A stretch of 64,000 nt of DNA from positions 248,001 through 312,000 of the forward strand of contig NZ_BCQP01000010.1 in the NCBI RefSeq assembly GCF_001552135.1, given 5' to 3'. A program made the translations under genes and the position numbers. Shown here in pieces: positions 43,561 through 52,354 of this stretch (its first letter is position 1; the number at the start of each line of letters is the position of its first letter). Source of the stretch: Actinomadura chibensis NBRC 106107. Its GTDB lineage: Bacteria > Actinomycetota > Actinomycetes > Streptosporangiales > Streptosporangiaceae. Below the pieces are notes generated by a model that saw only the letters and a program-made list of their open reading frames with translations, searched no databases and was not told the DNA's origin.

Positions 43561-44220
43561 GTGAGCACGCAGAGCACGCAGCGGGAAGCCCCGCAGGACC
43601 GGATCTTCACGGTGCCGAACAGCCTGAGCCTCGCCCGGCTCGTCGGCGTCCCGCTGTTCCTGTGGCTCGTCCTGATCGAGGCCGACTGGTGGGCGCTCGG
43701 CCTGCTGGTGTTCGCGGGCCTGTCGGACTGGCTGGACGGCAAGCTCGCCCGGATCCTGAACCAGACCAGCAAGCTCGGCGCGATGCTCGACCCGGCCGCC
43801 GACCGGCTCTACATCCTCGCGACGCTGGTCGGGCTGACGATCCGCGACATCATCCCGCTGTGGCTCGTGGTGCTGCTCGTCGCCCGCGAGCTGGCGATCG
43901 TGCCGATCGCGCCGATCGTCCGGCGGCTCGGGTACAGCGGCACCCTGCCCGTGCACTTCATCGGGAAGGCGGGCACGCTCTGTCTGCTGTACGCCTTCCC
44001 GCTGCTGCTGCTCGGCGACCACGACGGGACGGCCGCGACCGTCGCGAAGGTGATCGGCTGGTCGTTCGCGATCTGGGGGGCGGGCCTGTACTGGTGGGCC
44101 GCCGTCCTGTACTGGGAGCAGACGCGGCAGCTCGTGGTGGCCGCCCGCGGCGCGCCGCCGCCGGCCGCGCCCGACCCGGACCCCGAGGGCGAGCAGGAGG
44201 GAGCGGAGACCCCCCGATGA
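43561..44220 (+). CDS. CDP-alcohol phosphatidyltransferase family membrane protein
   Basis: This 219-residue integral membrane enzyme has the CDP-alcohol phosphotransferase signature D-G-x2-A-R-x8-G-x3-D-x3-D, seen as DWLDGKLARILNQTSKLGAMLDPAADRL near residue 60. It transfers a phosphatidyl group from CDP-diacylglycerol to an alcohol, probably glycerol phosphate (PgsA-like). The equivalent M. tuberculosis neighbourhood gene is pgsA2 (Rv1822). GTG start; overlaps the next gene by 4 bases. Confidence 0.88.
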   Translation: MSTQSTQREAPQDRIFTVPNSLSLARLVGVPLFLWLVLIEADWWALGLLVFAGLSDWLDGKLARILNQTSKLGAMLDPAADRLYILATLVGLTIRDIIPLWLVVLLVARELAIVPIAPIVRRLGYSGTLPVHFIGKAGTLCLLYAFPLLLLGDHDGTAATVAKVIGWSFAIWGAGLYWWAAVLYWEQTRQLVVAARGAPPPAAPDPDPEGEQEGAETPR

Positions 44221-46715
44221 AGGCCGTCGTGATGGCGGGAGGCGAGGGGACGCGGCTGCGCCCGATGACCGCCAACCAGCCGAAGCCGCTGCTTCCCCTC
44301 GTCAACCGGCCGATCATGGAGCACGTGCTGCGGCTGCTGAAGCGGCACGGGTTCGGCGAGACCGTCGTCACCGTCCAGTTCCTCGCGGCGCTGGTCCGCA
44401 ACTACTTCGGGGACGGCGAGGAGCTCGGCATGGCGCTGAGCTACGCGACGGAGGAGGTCCCGCTCGGCACCGCGGGCAGCGTGAAGAACGCCGAGGAGGC
44501 GCTGCGCGACGACCGCTTCCTGGTGATCTCCGGGGACGCCCTCACCGACATCGACCTGACCGACATGGTGCGGTTCCACGAGGAGAAGGGCGCGCTCGTC
44601 ACGATCGGGCTGAAGCGCGTCCCGAACCCGCTGGAGTTCGGGATCATCATCGTCGACGACGAGGGCCGCGTGCGCCGCTTCCTGGAGAAGCCGACGTGGG
44701 GCCAGGTGTTCTCCGACACGGTCAACACCGGCATCTACGTCATGGAGCCGGAGGTCCTGGAGCACGTCGCGGCGGGGGAGCCGGTCGACTGGTCCGGGGA
44801 CGTGTTCCCCGCGCTGCTCGCGGCCGGAGCCCCGCTCTACGGGTACGTCGCCGACTGCTACTGGGAGGACGTCGGCACCCACGAGAGCTACCTCAAGGCG
44901 CAGGCCGACATGCTGTCCGGGCAGGTCGGCGTCGACCTGGACGGCTTCGAGGTGTCGCCGGGCGTGTGGGTCGCCGAGGGCGCGGAGGTGGACGCCGAGG
45001 CCGTCCTCAAGGGCCCGCTCTACATCGGTGACTACGCCAAGGTCGAGGCGGGCGTGGAGCTGCGGGAGTACACCGTCCTCGGCAGCAACGTCGTCGTGAA
45101 GGAGGGCGCGTTCCTGCACCGGGCGGTCGTCCACGACAACGTGTTCGTCGCGCCGTCGACGAACCTGCGCGGCTGCGTCGTCGGCAAGAACACCGACATC
45201 ATGACGGGCGCCCGCGTCGAGGAGGGCGCCGTCATCGGCGACGAGTGCGTCATCGAGGCGGAGGCGTACGTCTCGTCCGGCGTGAAGGTGTACCCGTTCA
45301 AGACGATCGAGGCGGGCGCGGTCGTCAACACGAGCGTGATCTGGGAGTCGCGGGGGCAGCGCAACCTGTTCGGGCCGCGCGGCGTGTCCGGGCTGGTCAA
45401 CGTCGAGATCACGCCGGAGCTCGCGGTGCGGCTCGCGAGCGCGTACGCGACCACGCTGAAGAAGGGCTCGACGGTCGTCACCGGCCGGGACGTCTCCCGC
45501 GCCGCCCGCACCCTGAAGCGCGCGGTGAACAGCGCGCTGACCGCGAGCGCGATCGACGTCCGCGACCTGGAGGCGACGCCGCTGACCGTCGCCCGGTTCG
45601 AGACCGGCCGGGAGGACGCCGTCGGCGGCATCTACATCCGCACCACGCTCGGCGACCCGCAGGGCGTCGACATCCTGTTCTTCGACTCCGGCGGCGCCGA
45701 CCTGTCCCAGGCGGCGCAGCGCAAGCTGGAGCGGGTGTTCGGGCGGCAGGAGTACCGGCGCGCGTTCCCCGGCGAGATCGCGGAGCTGACCTACCCGCCG
45801 CGCGTCGTCGAGACCTACACCCGCGACCTGCTGCGCCGGGTCGACATCGGCGGGGTCCGGGAGGCCGGGCTCAAGATCGTCCTGGACTGCGCGGGCGGCG
45901 TCGCCGCGCTCGTCCTGCCGAGCCTGCTCGGCAAGATCGGGGTGGAGGTCCTCACCCGCAACGCCGGGCTGGACGAGGCGAACCCGACCGAGACGCTCGC
46001 CGAGCGGATGCGCGACCTGGAGCGGCTCGGCGAGCTCGTGTCGTCGTCGCGGGCCGCGTTCGGCGTCCGGTTCGACCCGGTGGGGGAGCGGATCTCCCTG
46101 GTCGACGAGAACGGCGAGCTGGTCGGGGACGACCGGGCCCTGCTCGTCATGCTCGACCTCGTCGCCGCGGAGCGGCGCGGCGGACGGGTGGCGCTGCCGG
46201 TGACGACGACGCGGGTCGCCGAGCAGGTGTGCCGGTTCCACGGCGTGCGGGTCGAGTGGACGTCCACGTCCCAGGACGTGCTGACCAAGGCGGCCGCGCA
46301 GCCCGGCGTGATCTTCGCCGGGGACGGCCGGGGCGGGTTCCTGATGCCCGAGTTCGGCGGCACCGTCGACGGGATCGCGGCGTTCGCCCGGCTGGTCGGG
46401 CTCGTCGCGCGGACGCGCCTCACGCTGTCGCAGATCGACCGCCGGATCCCGGACGCGCACCTGCTGCGCCGGTCCGTCCCGACGCCGTGGGCGGCGAAGG
46501 GCGGCGTGATGCGGCGCGTCGTGGAGGCCGCCGGGAGCCGCACCGTCGACACGACCGACGGCGTCCGCGTGGTCGAGGACGACGGCCGCTGGGTCCTCGT
46601 CCTGCCCGACCCGGCGGAGGCGGTGACGCACCTGTGGGCCGAGGGCCCCGACGCCGACGCCGCCCAGGCGCTGCTGGAGGACTGGGCCGCCGTCGTCGAG
46701 CGCGCCGGGTCCTGA
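44217..46715 (+). CDS. Nucleotidyltransferase / degenerate phosphomannomutase fusion (ManB/GMP-like)
   Basis: This 832-residue protein has three parts. Residues ~1-235 are a sugar-1-phosphate nucleotidyltransferase (VVMAGGEGTRLRPMT, K in QPKPLLPLVNRP, GDALTDID). Residues ~250-360 form a left-handed beta-helix of hexapeptide repeats. Residues ~375-832 are a phosphohexomutase fold. The mutase active-site TASHNP is replaced by RTTLGDP (475-481), the metal loop DGDxDR by DPVGER (620-625) and the sugar loop by GDGRGGF (702-708), so the second half should be catalytically altered or dead. Such proteins are annotated as mannose-1-phosphate guanylyltransferase in streptomycetes. Starts in an ATGA overlap. 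Confidence 0.88.
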   Translation: MKAVVMAGGEGTRLRPMTANQPKPLLPLVNRPIMEHVLRLLKRHGFGETVVTVQFLAALVRNYFGDGEELGMALSYATEEVPLGTAGSVKNAEEALRDDRFLVISGDALTDIDLTDMVRFHEEKGALVTIGLKRVPNPLEFGIIIVDDEGRVRRFLEKPTWGQVFSDTVNTGIYVMEPEVLEHVAAGEPVDWSGDVFPALLAAGAPLYGYVADCYWEDVGTHESYLKAQADMLSGQVGVDLDGFEVSPGVWVAEGAEVDAEAVLKGPLYIGDYAKVEAGVELREYTVLGSNVVVKEGAFLHRAVVHDNVFVAPSTNLRGCVVGKNTDIMTGARVEEGAVIGDECVIEAEAYVSSGVKVYPFKTIEAGAVVNTSVIWESRGQRNLFGPRGVSGLVNVEITPELAVRLASAYATTLKKGSTVVTGRDVSRAARTLKRAVNSALTASAIDVRDLEATPLTVARFETGREDAVGGIYIRTTLGDPQGVDILFFDSGGADLSQAAQRKLERVFGRQEYRRAFPGEIAELTYPPRVVETYTRDLLRRVDIGGVREAGLKIVLDCAGGVAALVLPSLLGKIGVEVLTRNAGLDEANPTETLAERMRDLERLGELVSSSRAAFGVRFDPVGERISLVDENGELVGDDRALLVMLDLVAAERRGGRVALPVTTTRVAEQVCRFHGVRVEWTSTSQDVLTKAAAQPGVIFAGDGRGGFLMPEFGGTVDGIAAFARLVGLVARTRLTLSQIDRRIPDAHLLRRSVPTPWAAKGGVMRRVVEAAGSRTVDTTDGVRVVEDDGRWVLVLPDPAEAVTHLWAEGPDADAAQALLEDWAAVVERAGS

Positions 46716-46722
46716 GCCGCGC

Positions 46723-48147
46723 TCAGCAGCGCTCGCGGGGCTTCAGGCCGGTCGCGTCCGGCTCGCCGGTCCCGTAGGCGGCGGCGAGGAAGCCGGTGAG
46801 GCGGTCGACGTCGGCCGTGTTGGACACGAGCCCGAGCGACGCGCGCACCGCCCCGCCGCTCGGCAGGCCGAGGACGCCGAGGTAGTCGTCGAGCGTCCGC
46901 ATCCGCCGGTGCGCGGTGAGCCGCAGCGCCCGCTCCGGGATCTCGAACGCGCCCTCCCCGGCGCCGGGGTTGCAGAAGCACCCGGTGCGGACCGAGATCC
47001 CCGCGGCGGCGGTGTCGCGGGCCACGATCCGCTCGTCGACGACCCCGCCGCGCGCGTCGAGGACGTTGAACGCGACGGTGCCGCCGCGCCGGTCGGTGCC
47101 CTCCGGCCCGTAGACCCGGACCAGCGGGGAGCCGTCCGGGTGGCGGAGCGCGGCGAGGCGGCGCAGCAGGCGGGCCGTCAGGAACGTGACGCGGCGGTGG
47201 ATGAGGTCCATGCCGATGTCCTCGATCCAGCGGATGCCGAACTCCACGTCCGGGATAGACAGGAAGTTGAGGGTGCCGTCCTCGAACGCCGTCTCGTCCG
47301 GGGCGAGGACGTGCCAGCCGCCGAGCGCGCTGACGGCCTGGATCGTCCCGCCCGCGAACCACGGGCGGCGCAGCCGCGACAGGGCCTCGCGCCGCGCGAC
47401 GAGCGCGCCGACGCCGGTCGGGTACCCGAACACCTTGTACCAGCTCACCGGGACGAAGTCGGGCCGCACGACGGAGAGGTCCAGGCGGTTGGCGGGGACG
47501 AACGCCGCCGCGTCCAGCAGGACGTCGTAGCCGTGCGCCCGCGCGAGCTCGATCCAGCTCAGCGGGTGCTGCACGCCGCTGAAGTTGCTCTGCGCCGGGA
47601 AGACGAACAGGCCGCGCCGGCCGGTGAGCGCGGCGGCCACCTCCTCGTCGGGGACGCGCAGCTCCGGCCCGCAGACGGGGACGTGCACCGTCGCCGCGCC
47701 GCGCGCCCGCGCGAACTCGCGCAGCCCGTTCACCGAGTTGTGGTTGTCGCCGGTGAGGACGAGCCGGTCGCCCGGCTCGAACGGATACGCCTCGCCGACG
47801 AGGCGGCACGCGCCGCTCGCGTTCGGCGTGAACACCACCGCGTACTCGTCCGGGGAGGCGTTGAAGAACGCGAGGATCGCCTCCCGCGTCCGCTCGACCA
47901 GGGCCGTGGACGCGCTGGACGTCGGGTTCTCCGAGTGCGGGTTGCCGTAGCAGCGGCCCGCGAGCCGCTCGCAGTGGGCGCGGATCTGCGCGTCCGCCGC
48001 GACGCCCGAGCCGGTGTAGTCGAGATAGGTCTGGCCGCGTTCGTCCAGGTAGCGGTACTCGGTGGCGCGCAGCTCGTCGAGCCGCCGCGTCCCCGCGTAG
48101 CCCCCGCCGCAGCCGGACGGGTCGTCTGAGCCGGATGAAGGGCCCAT
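46723..48147 (-). CDS. Class V aminotransferase (MOCOS / NifS-like)
   Basis: This 474-residue PLP enzyme has Schiff-base lysine K238 in SWYKVFGYPTG, a context characteristic of the molybdenum-cofactor sulfurase N-terminal domain. The conserved Cys motif RTGCFCNPGAGE (C390, C392) matches the persulfide-carrying region of that group. No C-terminal MOSC domain is present. It would cleave cysteine or a related substrate and may donate sulfur; the partner protein is unknown. ATG 48147 follows GGGGGGTGCACC. An Asp/Ser/Gly-rich N-terminus of ~17 residues is not conserved. Confidence 0.8.
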   Translation of the reverse strand: MGPSSGSDDPSGCGGGYAGTRRLDELRATEYRYLDERGQTYLDYTGSGVAADAQIRAHCERLAGRCYGNPHSENPTSSASTALVERTREAILAFFNASPDEYAVVFTPNASGACRLVGEAYPFEPGDRLVLTGDNHNSVNGLREFARARGAATVHVPVCGPELRVPDEEVAAALTGRRGLFVFPAQSNFSGVQHPLSWIELARAHGYDVLLDAAAFVPANRLDLSVVRPDFVPVSWYKVFGYPTGVGALVARREALSRLRRPWFAGGTIQAVSALGGWHVLAPDETAFEDGTLNFLSIPDVEFGIRWIEDIGMDLIHRRVTFLTARLLRRLAALRHPDGSPLVRVYGPEGTDRRGGTVAFNVLDARGGVVDERIVARDTAAAGISVRTGCFCNPGAGEGAFEIPERALRLTAHRRMRTLDDYLGVLGLPSGGAVRASLGLVSNTADVDRLTGFLAAAYGTGEPDATGLKPRERC

Positions 48148-48274
48148 GGTGCACCCCCCGCGTGCATGTAAGCCACACCCTTAGGGAAACGGTCCGTAAT
48201 TCGGGTGTGACACGCAAGGGGGTGTCCTGACCTTTTTTGGTCCGGCCGGGGACGTTTGTCAGGTAGGCCGGATG

Positions 48275-49882
48275 TCAGGTGCGCCGGACGATCACCAGCC
48301 ACGTCCCGGCGAGGAACAGCGCCGCGAACCCGCCGAGGAACGCCCAGTCGGCGGCGACGGCGCGGGAGAACGTGTCCCCGTAGGAGTCGAGCAGCGGCGG
48401 GCCGAGCGGGGAGCGCCCGGTCGCCCAGAGCCGCTCGACGCCGAGGCTGTGGCCGAGCCCCTCGAACGCCCACCGGTTGGACATCGCGTAGCTCAGCCAG
48501 CGTCCCGGCGCCGCCATCACCGGAACGGGCAGGATCGCGCCCACGAACAGCACCTGCGGGAAGCACAGCATCGGCAGCGCCATCGTCGCCTGCGCCGGGT
48601 CGGTCACGGCCGCGGACACGAGCAGCCCCAGCGCCAGCGCCGCCAGGGAGCACAGCAGCAGCGTCGCGAACAGCTCCCCGTAGGTGCCCCAGCCCGCCGG
48701 GGGCAGCCGGTCGAGGGCGCGCAGGACGCCGAGGGTCAGCGCGTCCACGACGGCCAGCAGCGGCAGCAGCACGGCGACCTTCGCCAGCACGTACGGCCCG
48801 GCGCGCAGCCCGGTGAGCCGCTCCCGCCGCACCACCGGCAGCTCCGCGCACACCTGGAGCAGGCCGTAGGTGAGGCCGAAGAAGAACCCGCCGAACGCGA
48901 TCCAGAACAGGATCATCACCGTGGCGCTCGGGCTGGGCGCGGCGGGGGAGAACGCCCCCGGGCGGAACAGGACGGCGAACATCGCCAGCACCATCACCGG
49001 CGAGCCCGCGAGGACGGCGAGCGTCAGGCGGTTCCGGGTCAGCAGGTCGGCGTTGCGGCGGCTGAGCAGGGCCCACTGCCGCCACGCCCCCACCGGCCGC
49101 CCTCCCGGCGGCGGGTGGTCGATGTCGCGCGGCGCGGGCTCCACCGGGGGCTCCGCTACGGGGGCCGCCGCGGTCTCCGCGGGGTCGCCGGACAGGCGGA
49201 GGTAGACCTCGTCGAAGCCGTCGGCCCGGAAGTGCGCGAGCGCCTCGCCGGGCGGGCCGTAGAACGCGAGCGTCCCGTCCATGGCGAGGACGGCGACCTT
49301 GTCGCAGGCGGCCGTGTCCGGCGGGTGGTGCGTGGTGAGGACGACCGTCGTCCCGGTGGCGGTGAGGCCGCGCAGCGTCCGCATCAGCCCGGCCGCCGTC
49401 GCCGGGTCCAGGCCGGACGTCGGCTCGTCCAGGAAGAACACGCGCGGCCTGGTCAGCAGCTCGACCGCGATGCTGGCGCGCTTGCGCTCGCCGCCGCTCA
49501 GCGCCCCGACCCGCTGCCCGGCGCGCCCGGTGAGACCCAGCGCCGCGAGCGCCCCGTCGACCGCGCGCCCGGCCTCCTCCGGCGGCGTCCCGGCGGGCAG
49601 CCGCAGGCCCGCCGCATAGCGGAGCGTGCGCCGCAGCGGCAGGTCCCGGTGGACGATGTCGTCCTGCGGGACGTACCCGAGCGACCCGCCGCCGCCCGCG
49701 TGGCGGACGTGGCCCTCGGCGGGCGGGCGGACGCCCGCGATCGCGTCCAGCAGCGTGGTCTTGCCCGCGCCGCTGCCGCCGATGATCGCGACCAGCTCCC
49801 CGGTCCCGATCGTCAGCGACACGTCGCGCAGCGTGCGGCGGCCCCCGTCCGCGCGCTGGCCCACGTCCCGGACCTCGATCAT
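48275..49882 (-). CDS. ABCG-type ABC half-transporter (ATPase-permease fusion)
   Basis: In this 535-residue protein the ATPase comes first: Walker A IIGGSGAGKTT, signature LSGGERKRASIAVEL, Walker B VFFLDEPTSGLDP and H-loop LTTHHPPDTA. An ABC2-type membrane domain of about six segments follows from residue ~285. This ATPase-then-membrane order with the SGGERKR signature marks the ABCG/White family. It would work as a homodimer exporting lipid-like or drug-like compounds; substrate unknown. No regulator is adjacent. Start ATG 49882. Confidence 0.88.
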   Translation of the reverse strand: MIEVRDVGQRADGGRRTLRDVSLTIGTGELVAIIGGSGAGKTTLLDAIAGVRPPAEGHVRHAGGGGSLGYVPQDDIVHRDLPLRRTLRYAAGLRLPAGTPPEEAGRAVDGALAALGLTGRAGQRVGALSGGERKRASIAVELLTRPRVFFLDEPTSGLDPATAAGLMRTLRGLTATGTTVVLTTHHPPDTAACDKVAVLAMDGTLAFYGPPGEALAHFRADGFDEVYLRLSGDPAETAAAPVAEPPVEPAPRDIDHPPPGGRPVGAWRQWALLSRRNADLLTRNRLTLAVLAGSPVMVLAMFAVLFRPGAFSPAAPSPSATVMILFWIAFGGFFFGLTYGLLQVCAELPVVRRERLTGLRAGPYVLAKVAVLLPLLAVVDALTLGVLRALDRLPPAGWGTYGELFATLLLCSLAALALGLLVSAAVTDPAQATMALPMLCFPQVLFVGAILPVPVMAAPGRWLSYAMSNRWAFEGLGHSLGVERLWATGRSPLGPPLLDSYGDTFSRAVAADWAFLGGFAALFLAGTWLVIVRRT

Positions 49883-50059
49883 CTCCGCCTCGCTCCCGTC
49901 CGGGCGCCCGGCACCGCGCCCCGAGGGAAAACGATGGACGATCCGCCCCCGGCACGTCCAGGAAGGTCAGCCCACCGTGGCGGCGCGGGGACGCGCCCGC
50001 CGGGTGCGTTACGGACCGGGTTCCCGCGTTGATTTGGACGTCCTTGCCATGATGGGGCC

Positions 50060-50956
50060 GTGATCACACGACGGGACGACGGCCCGGACGGCTGGCGGCG
50101 GCGGCCCGACGCCTCCATGTCGCTGCTCGCCGACCTGTTCGCCGGCAAGCTCCTCGACCACGGCTACGCCGAGGCGGCGGCCCGGCGCGCGGCGGCGGGC
50201 GGGACCGGCCCCCGGCGGGGGCGGCTGCGCGGCGGCGGCGTCCTGCTCGTCCTCGCGCTCGCCGGGACGCTGATCGCGGTCGCCGGGGCCGAGGTGCGGC
50301 GCGGCGAGCCGGTCGCCGCCGAGCGGCGGTCCCGGCTCGTCGGCGAGATCCGCGCCCGCACCGCCGAGACCGACGACCTCCAGCGCCGCCTCGGCCGCCT
50401 GCGGGACGAGACCGAGCGCCGCCGCGCCGCCGCCCTCGCCCGCAGCGCGGAGGGCCGCCGCGTCCGGCACGCGCTCGCCCGCGCGGGCGCCGCCGCGGCC
50501 GCGACCCCGGCGGCCGGCGACGGCCTGGTCGTCACGCTCGACGACGCGCCCCGCGGCGACCCGGACGACCGCCCCGGCCGCGAGCCCGCCGCGGGCGACG
50601 GCCGGGTCTACGACCAGGACCTCCAGGTGCTGGTCAACGGCCTGTGGGCGGCCGGGGCCGAGGCGATCGGGATCAACGGGCAGCGGCTCACCCCGACCAC
50701 CGCGATCCGCGCCGCGGGCGAGGCGATCCTCGTCGACTACCGCCCGCTCGGCGCGCCCTACGCGGTGACGGCGGTCGGCGACCCCGGCCGGCTCCGCGCC
50801 GCGTTCGCCGGATCGGCCGCCGACCGGCGGCTGCGGGCGCTGAGCGAGCGCTACCGGATCGGGTACGGGACGCGCCGCGCGTCCGGCGTCCGGCTGCCCG
50901 CCGCCGGAGCGGTCCGGCTGCGCTACGCCGTCCCGCACGAGGGGGACGGCCGGTGA
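50060..50956 (+). CDS. DUF881 family membrane-anchored protein
   Basis: This 298-residue protein has one transmembrane segment (about residues 56-75), a coiled-coil-like region (RARTAETDDLQRRLGRLRDETERRR) and the DUF881 domain (GDGLVVTLDDAP ... DLQVLVNGLWAAGAEAIGINGQRLT). It faces outward. It is the first of two DUF881 genes flanking a small-basic-family gene, an arrangement matching M. tuberculosis Rv1823-Rv1825. A role at the cell envelope or division site is suspected from context but unproven. GTG start. Confidence 0.87.
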   Translation: MITRRDDGPDGWRRRPDASMSLLADLFAGKLLDHGYAEAAARRAAAGGTGPRRGRLRGGGVLLVLALAGTLIAVAGAEVRRGEPVAAERRSRLVGEIRARTAETDDLQRRLGRLRDETERRRAAALARSAEGRRVRHALARAGAAAAATPAAGDGLVVTLDDAPRGDPDDRPGREPAAGDGRVYDQDLQVLVNGLWAAGAEAIGINGQRLTPTTAIRAAGEAILVDYRPLGAPYAVTAVGDPGRLRAAFAGSAADRRLRALSERYRIGYGTRRASGVRLPAAGAVRLRYAVPHEGDGR

Positions 50957-50993
50957 GCGGGGGACCGGTGGACGCGGGAGGGGTGACCCGGAC

Positions 50994-51326
50994 GTGATCG
51001 CGCTGATCGGGCTCGTGATCGGCGTGGCGCTCGGGCTCGTCCTCCAGCCGGACGTGCCGCTCTGGGCGGAGCCCTACCTGCCGATCGCGGTCGTCGCGGC
51101 GCTCGACGCCATGTTCGGCGGCATCCGCGCCCGGCTGGAGGGGATCTTCGACGAGAAGGTGTTCGTCGTGTCCTTCCTCAGCAACACCGTCATCGCCGCG
51201 CTGATCGTGTTCCTCGGCGACAAGCTCGGGGTCGGGTCGCAGCTCTCGACCGGCGTGGTGGTCGTCCTCGGCATCCGGATCTTCTCGAACGCGGCGGGCA
51301 TCCGGCGCAGGCTGTTCGGCGCATGA
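50994..51326 (+). CDS. sbp: Small basic family protein (DUF1290)
   Basis: This 110-residue membrane protein of the Sbp/DUF1290 family has three to four hydrophobic segments. The conserved core is PYLPIAVVAALDAMFGGIRA and FVVSFLSNTVIAALIVFLGDKLGVG. The family was named from a Bacillus subtilis gene near ftsZ. Located between two DUF881 genes and overlapping the next by 4 bases, it is part of a conserved envelope/division-linked unit. Confidence 0.9.
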   Translation: MIALIGLVIGVALGLVLQPDVPLWAEPYLPIAVVAALDAMFGGIRARLEGIFDEKVFVVSFLSNTVIAALIVFLGDKLGVGSQLSTGVVVVLGIRIFSNAAGIRRRLFGA

Positions 51327-52048
51327 CGGGCCCCGAAGGCGACGCCGAACGCGGCGCCGGGCCGCGCCCGGAGGGCCTCCGCGCGGTCGCCGATCTGTTG
51401 AGGCCGCGAGTCAGCTGGGGCCAGCTGGTCGGCGGTCTGCTGTGCCTGGTCCTCGGGTTCGCGGCGGTCGCGCAGATCCGCTCGAACGAGCGGGACACCA
51501 CGTTCGCCACCGCCCGCCAGGACGAGCTCGTCGGCGTCCTGTCCGACCTCGGGCAGCGCTCCGAGCGGCTGCGCGGAGACCTGCGCGACCTGGAGGACAC
51601 CAAGGCCCGCCTCGAACGGGACGCCCAGGGCGGAACCGCCCTGGAGGAGGCCCGCAACCGGGCGGCCACCTATGGCCTCCTCGCGGGCACCGTCCCGGCC
51701 GAGGGCCCCGGCATCGAGCTGACGGTCGACGACCCCCGGCGCGGCGTGAAGGCGGTCAACCTGCTCGACGCGCTGGCGGAGCTACGCGACGCGGGCGCCG
51801 AGGTCGTGCAGGTCAACGACGTGCGCGCCGGGGTCGACAGCTACTTCCTGGACGGCCGCGACGGCGTCCTCGCCGACGGCCGCCCGCTCGTCCCGCCGTA
51901 CCGGTTCCGCGCCATCGGCGACCCCCACACGATGACGACCGCGCTGAACATCCCCGGCGGCCTGGTGCGGACGCTCCAGGGGGCGGGCGCCGAGGTCTCG
52001 ATCACCCCGCGCGCGAAAGTCGTCGTGGACGCGATACGGTCTCCGTAG
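51323..52048 (+). CDS. DUF881 family membrane-anchored protein (second copy)
   Basis: This 241-residue protein has a transmembrane segment at about 35-52, a coiled-coil region (DLGQRSERLRGDLRDLEDTKARLERDA), and a DUF881 domain (AEGPGIELTVDDPRRGVKAVNLLDALAELRDAGAEVVQVNDVR). It is a paralogue of 50060. The ATG lies within the sbp stop overlap (ATGA). Likely forms a complex or envelope scaffold with the other two products. Confidence 0.88.
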   Translation: MTGPEGDAERGAGPRPEGLRAVADLLRPRVSWGQLVGGLLCLVLGFAAVAQIRSNERDTTFATARQDELVGVLSDLGQRSERLRGDLRDLEDTKARLERDAQGGTALEEARNRAATYGLLAGTVPAEGPGIELTVDDPRRGVKAVNLLDALAELRDAGAEVVQVNDVRAGVDSYFLDGRDGVLADGRPLVPPYRFRAIGDPHTMTTALNIPGGLVRTLQGAGAEVSITPRAKVVVDAIRSP

Positions 52049-52174
52049 AGGGAGACGGGGGGAGCGGTAAACCGGACGGCCCGCTCGAACGTCGTCATCG
52101 GGGCGGTCCGCGCGGCGGCGTAGACCTGCGATCATCGACGAATGTAGTTTGGTCCGGTCGGCTCACCGTTCCAG

Positions 52175-52204
52175 TTGACCCCTCGGGTAATACCCGCGTA
52201 AGTT
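52175..52204 (+). promoter_or_regulatory. garA-ftsR promoter with central MerR-style dyad
   Basis: TTGACC (52175-52180) and TAAGTT (52199-52204) are 18 bases apart. The spacer contains the near-perfect dyad CGGGTA-A-TACCCG (52184-52196). MerR-family regulators bind between -35 and -10, and ftsR, a MerR-type gene, lies in this unit, so autoregulation is plausible. The rest of the 306-base interval 52049-52354 shows no convincing gene; gcvH, which occupies this place in mycobacteria, is absent. Confidence 0.6.
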
Positions 52205-52354
52205 GCGGCGACCGTCGTCTGAGCGGGCGGTGGGTCGACCGTGGCCGGGGGCGGGCCCCCGGCGTGGGTTGGTTGATGGATGCGCGTGGCGCAGGCGGCT
52301 CCCGTTGCGGCGGGGCGCCCGTGCCGCGCCGATGGTAGGAGGCCGAGCCGATCG

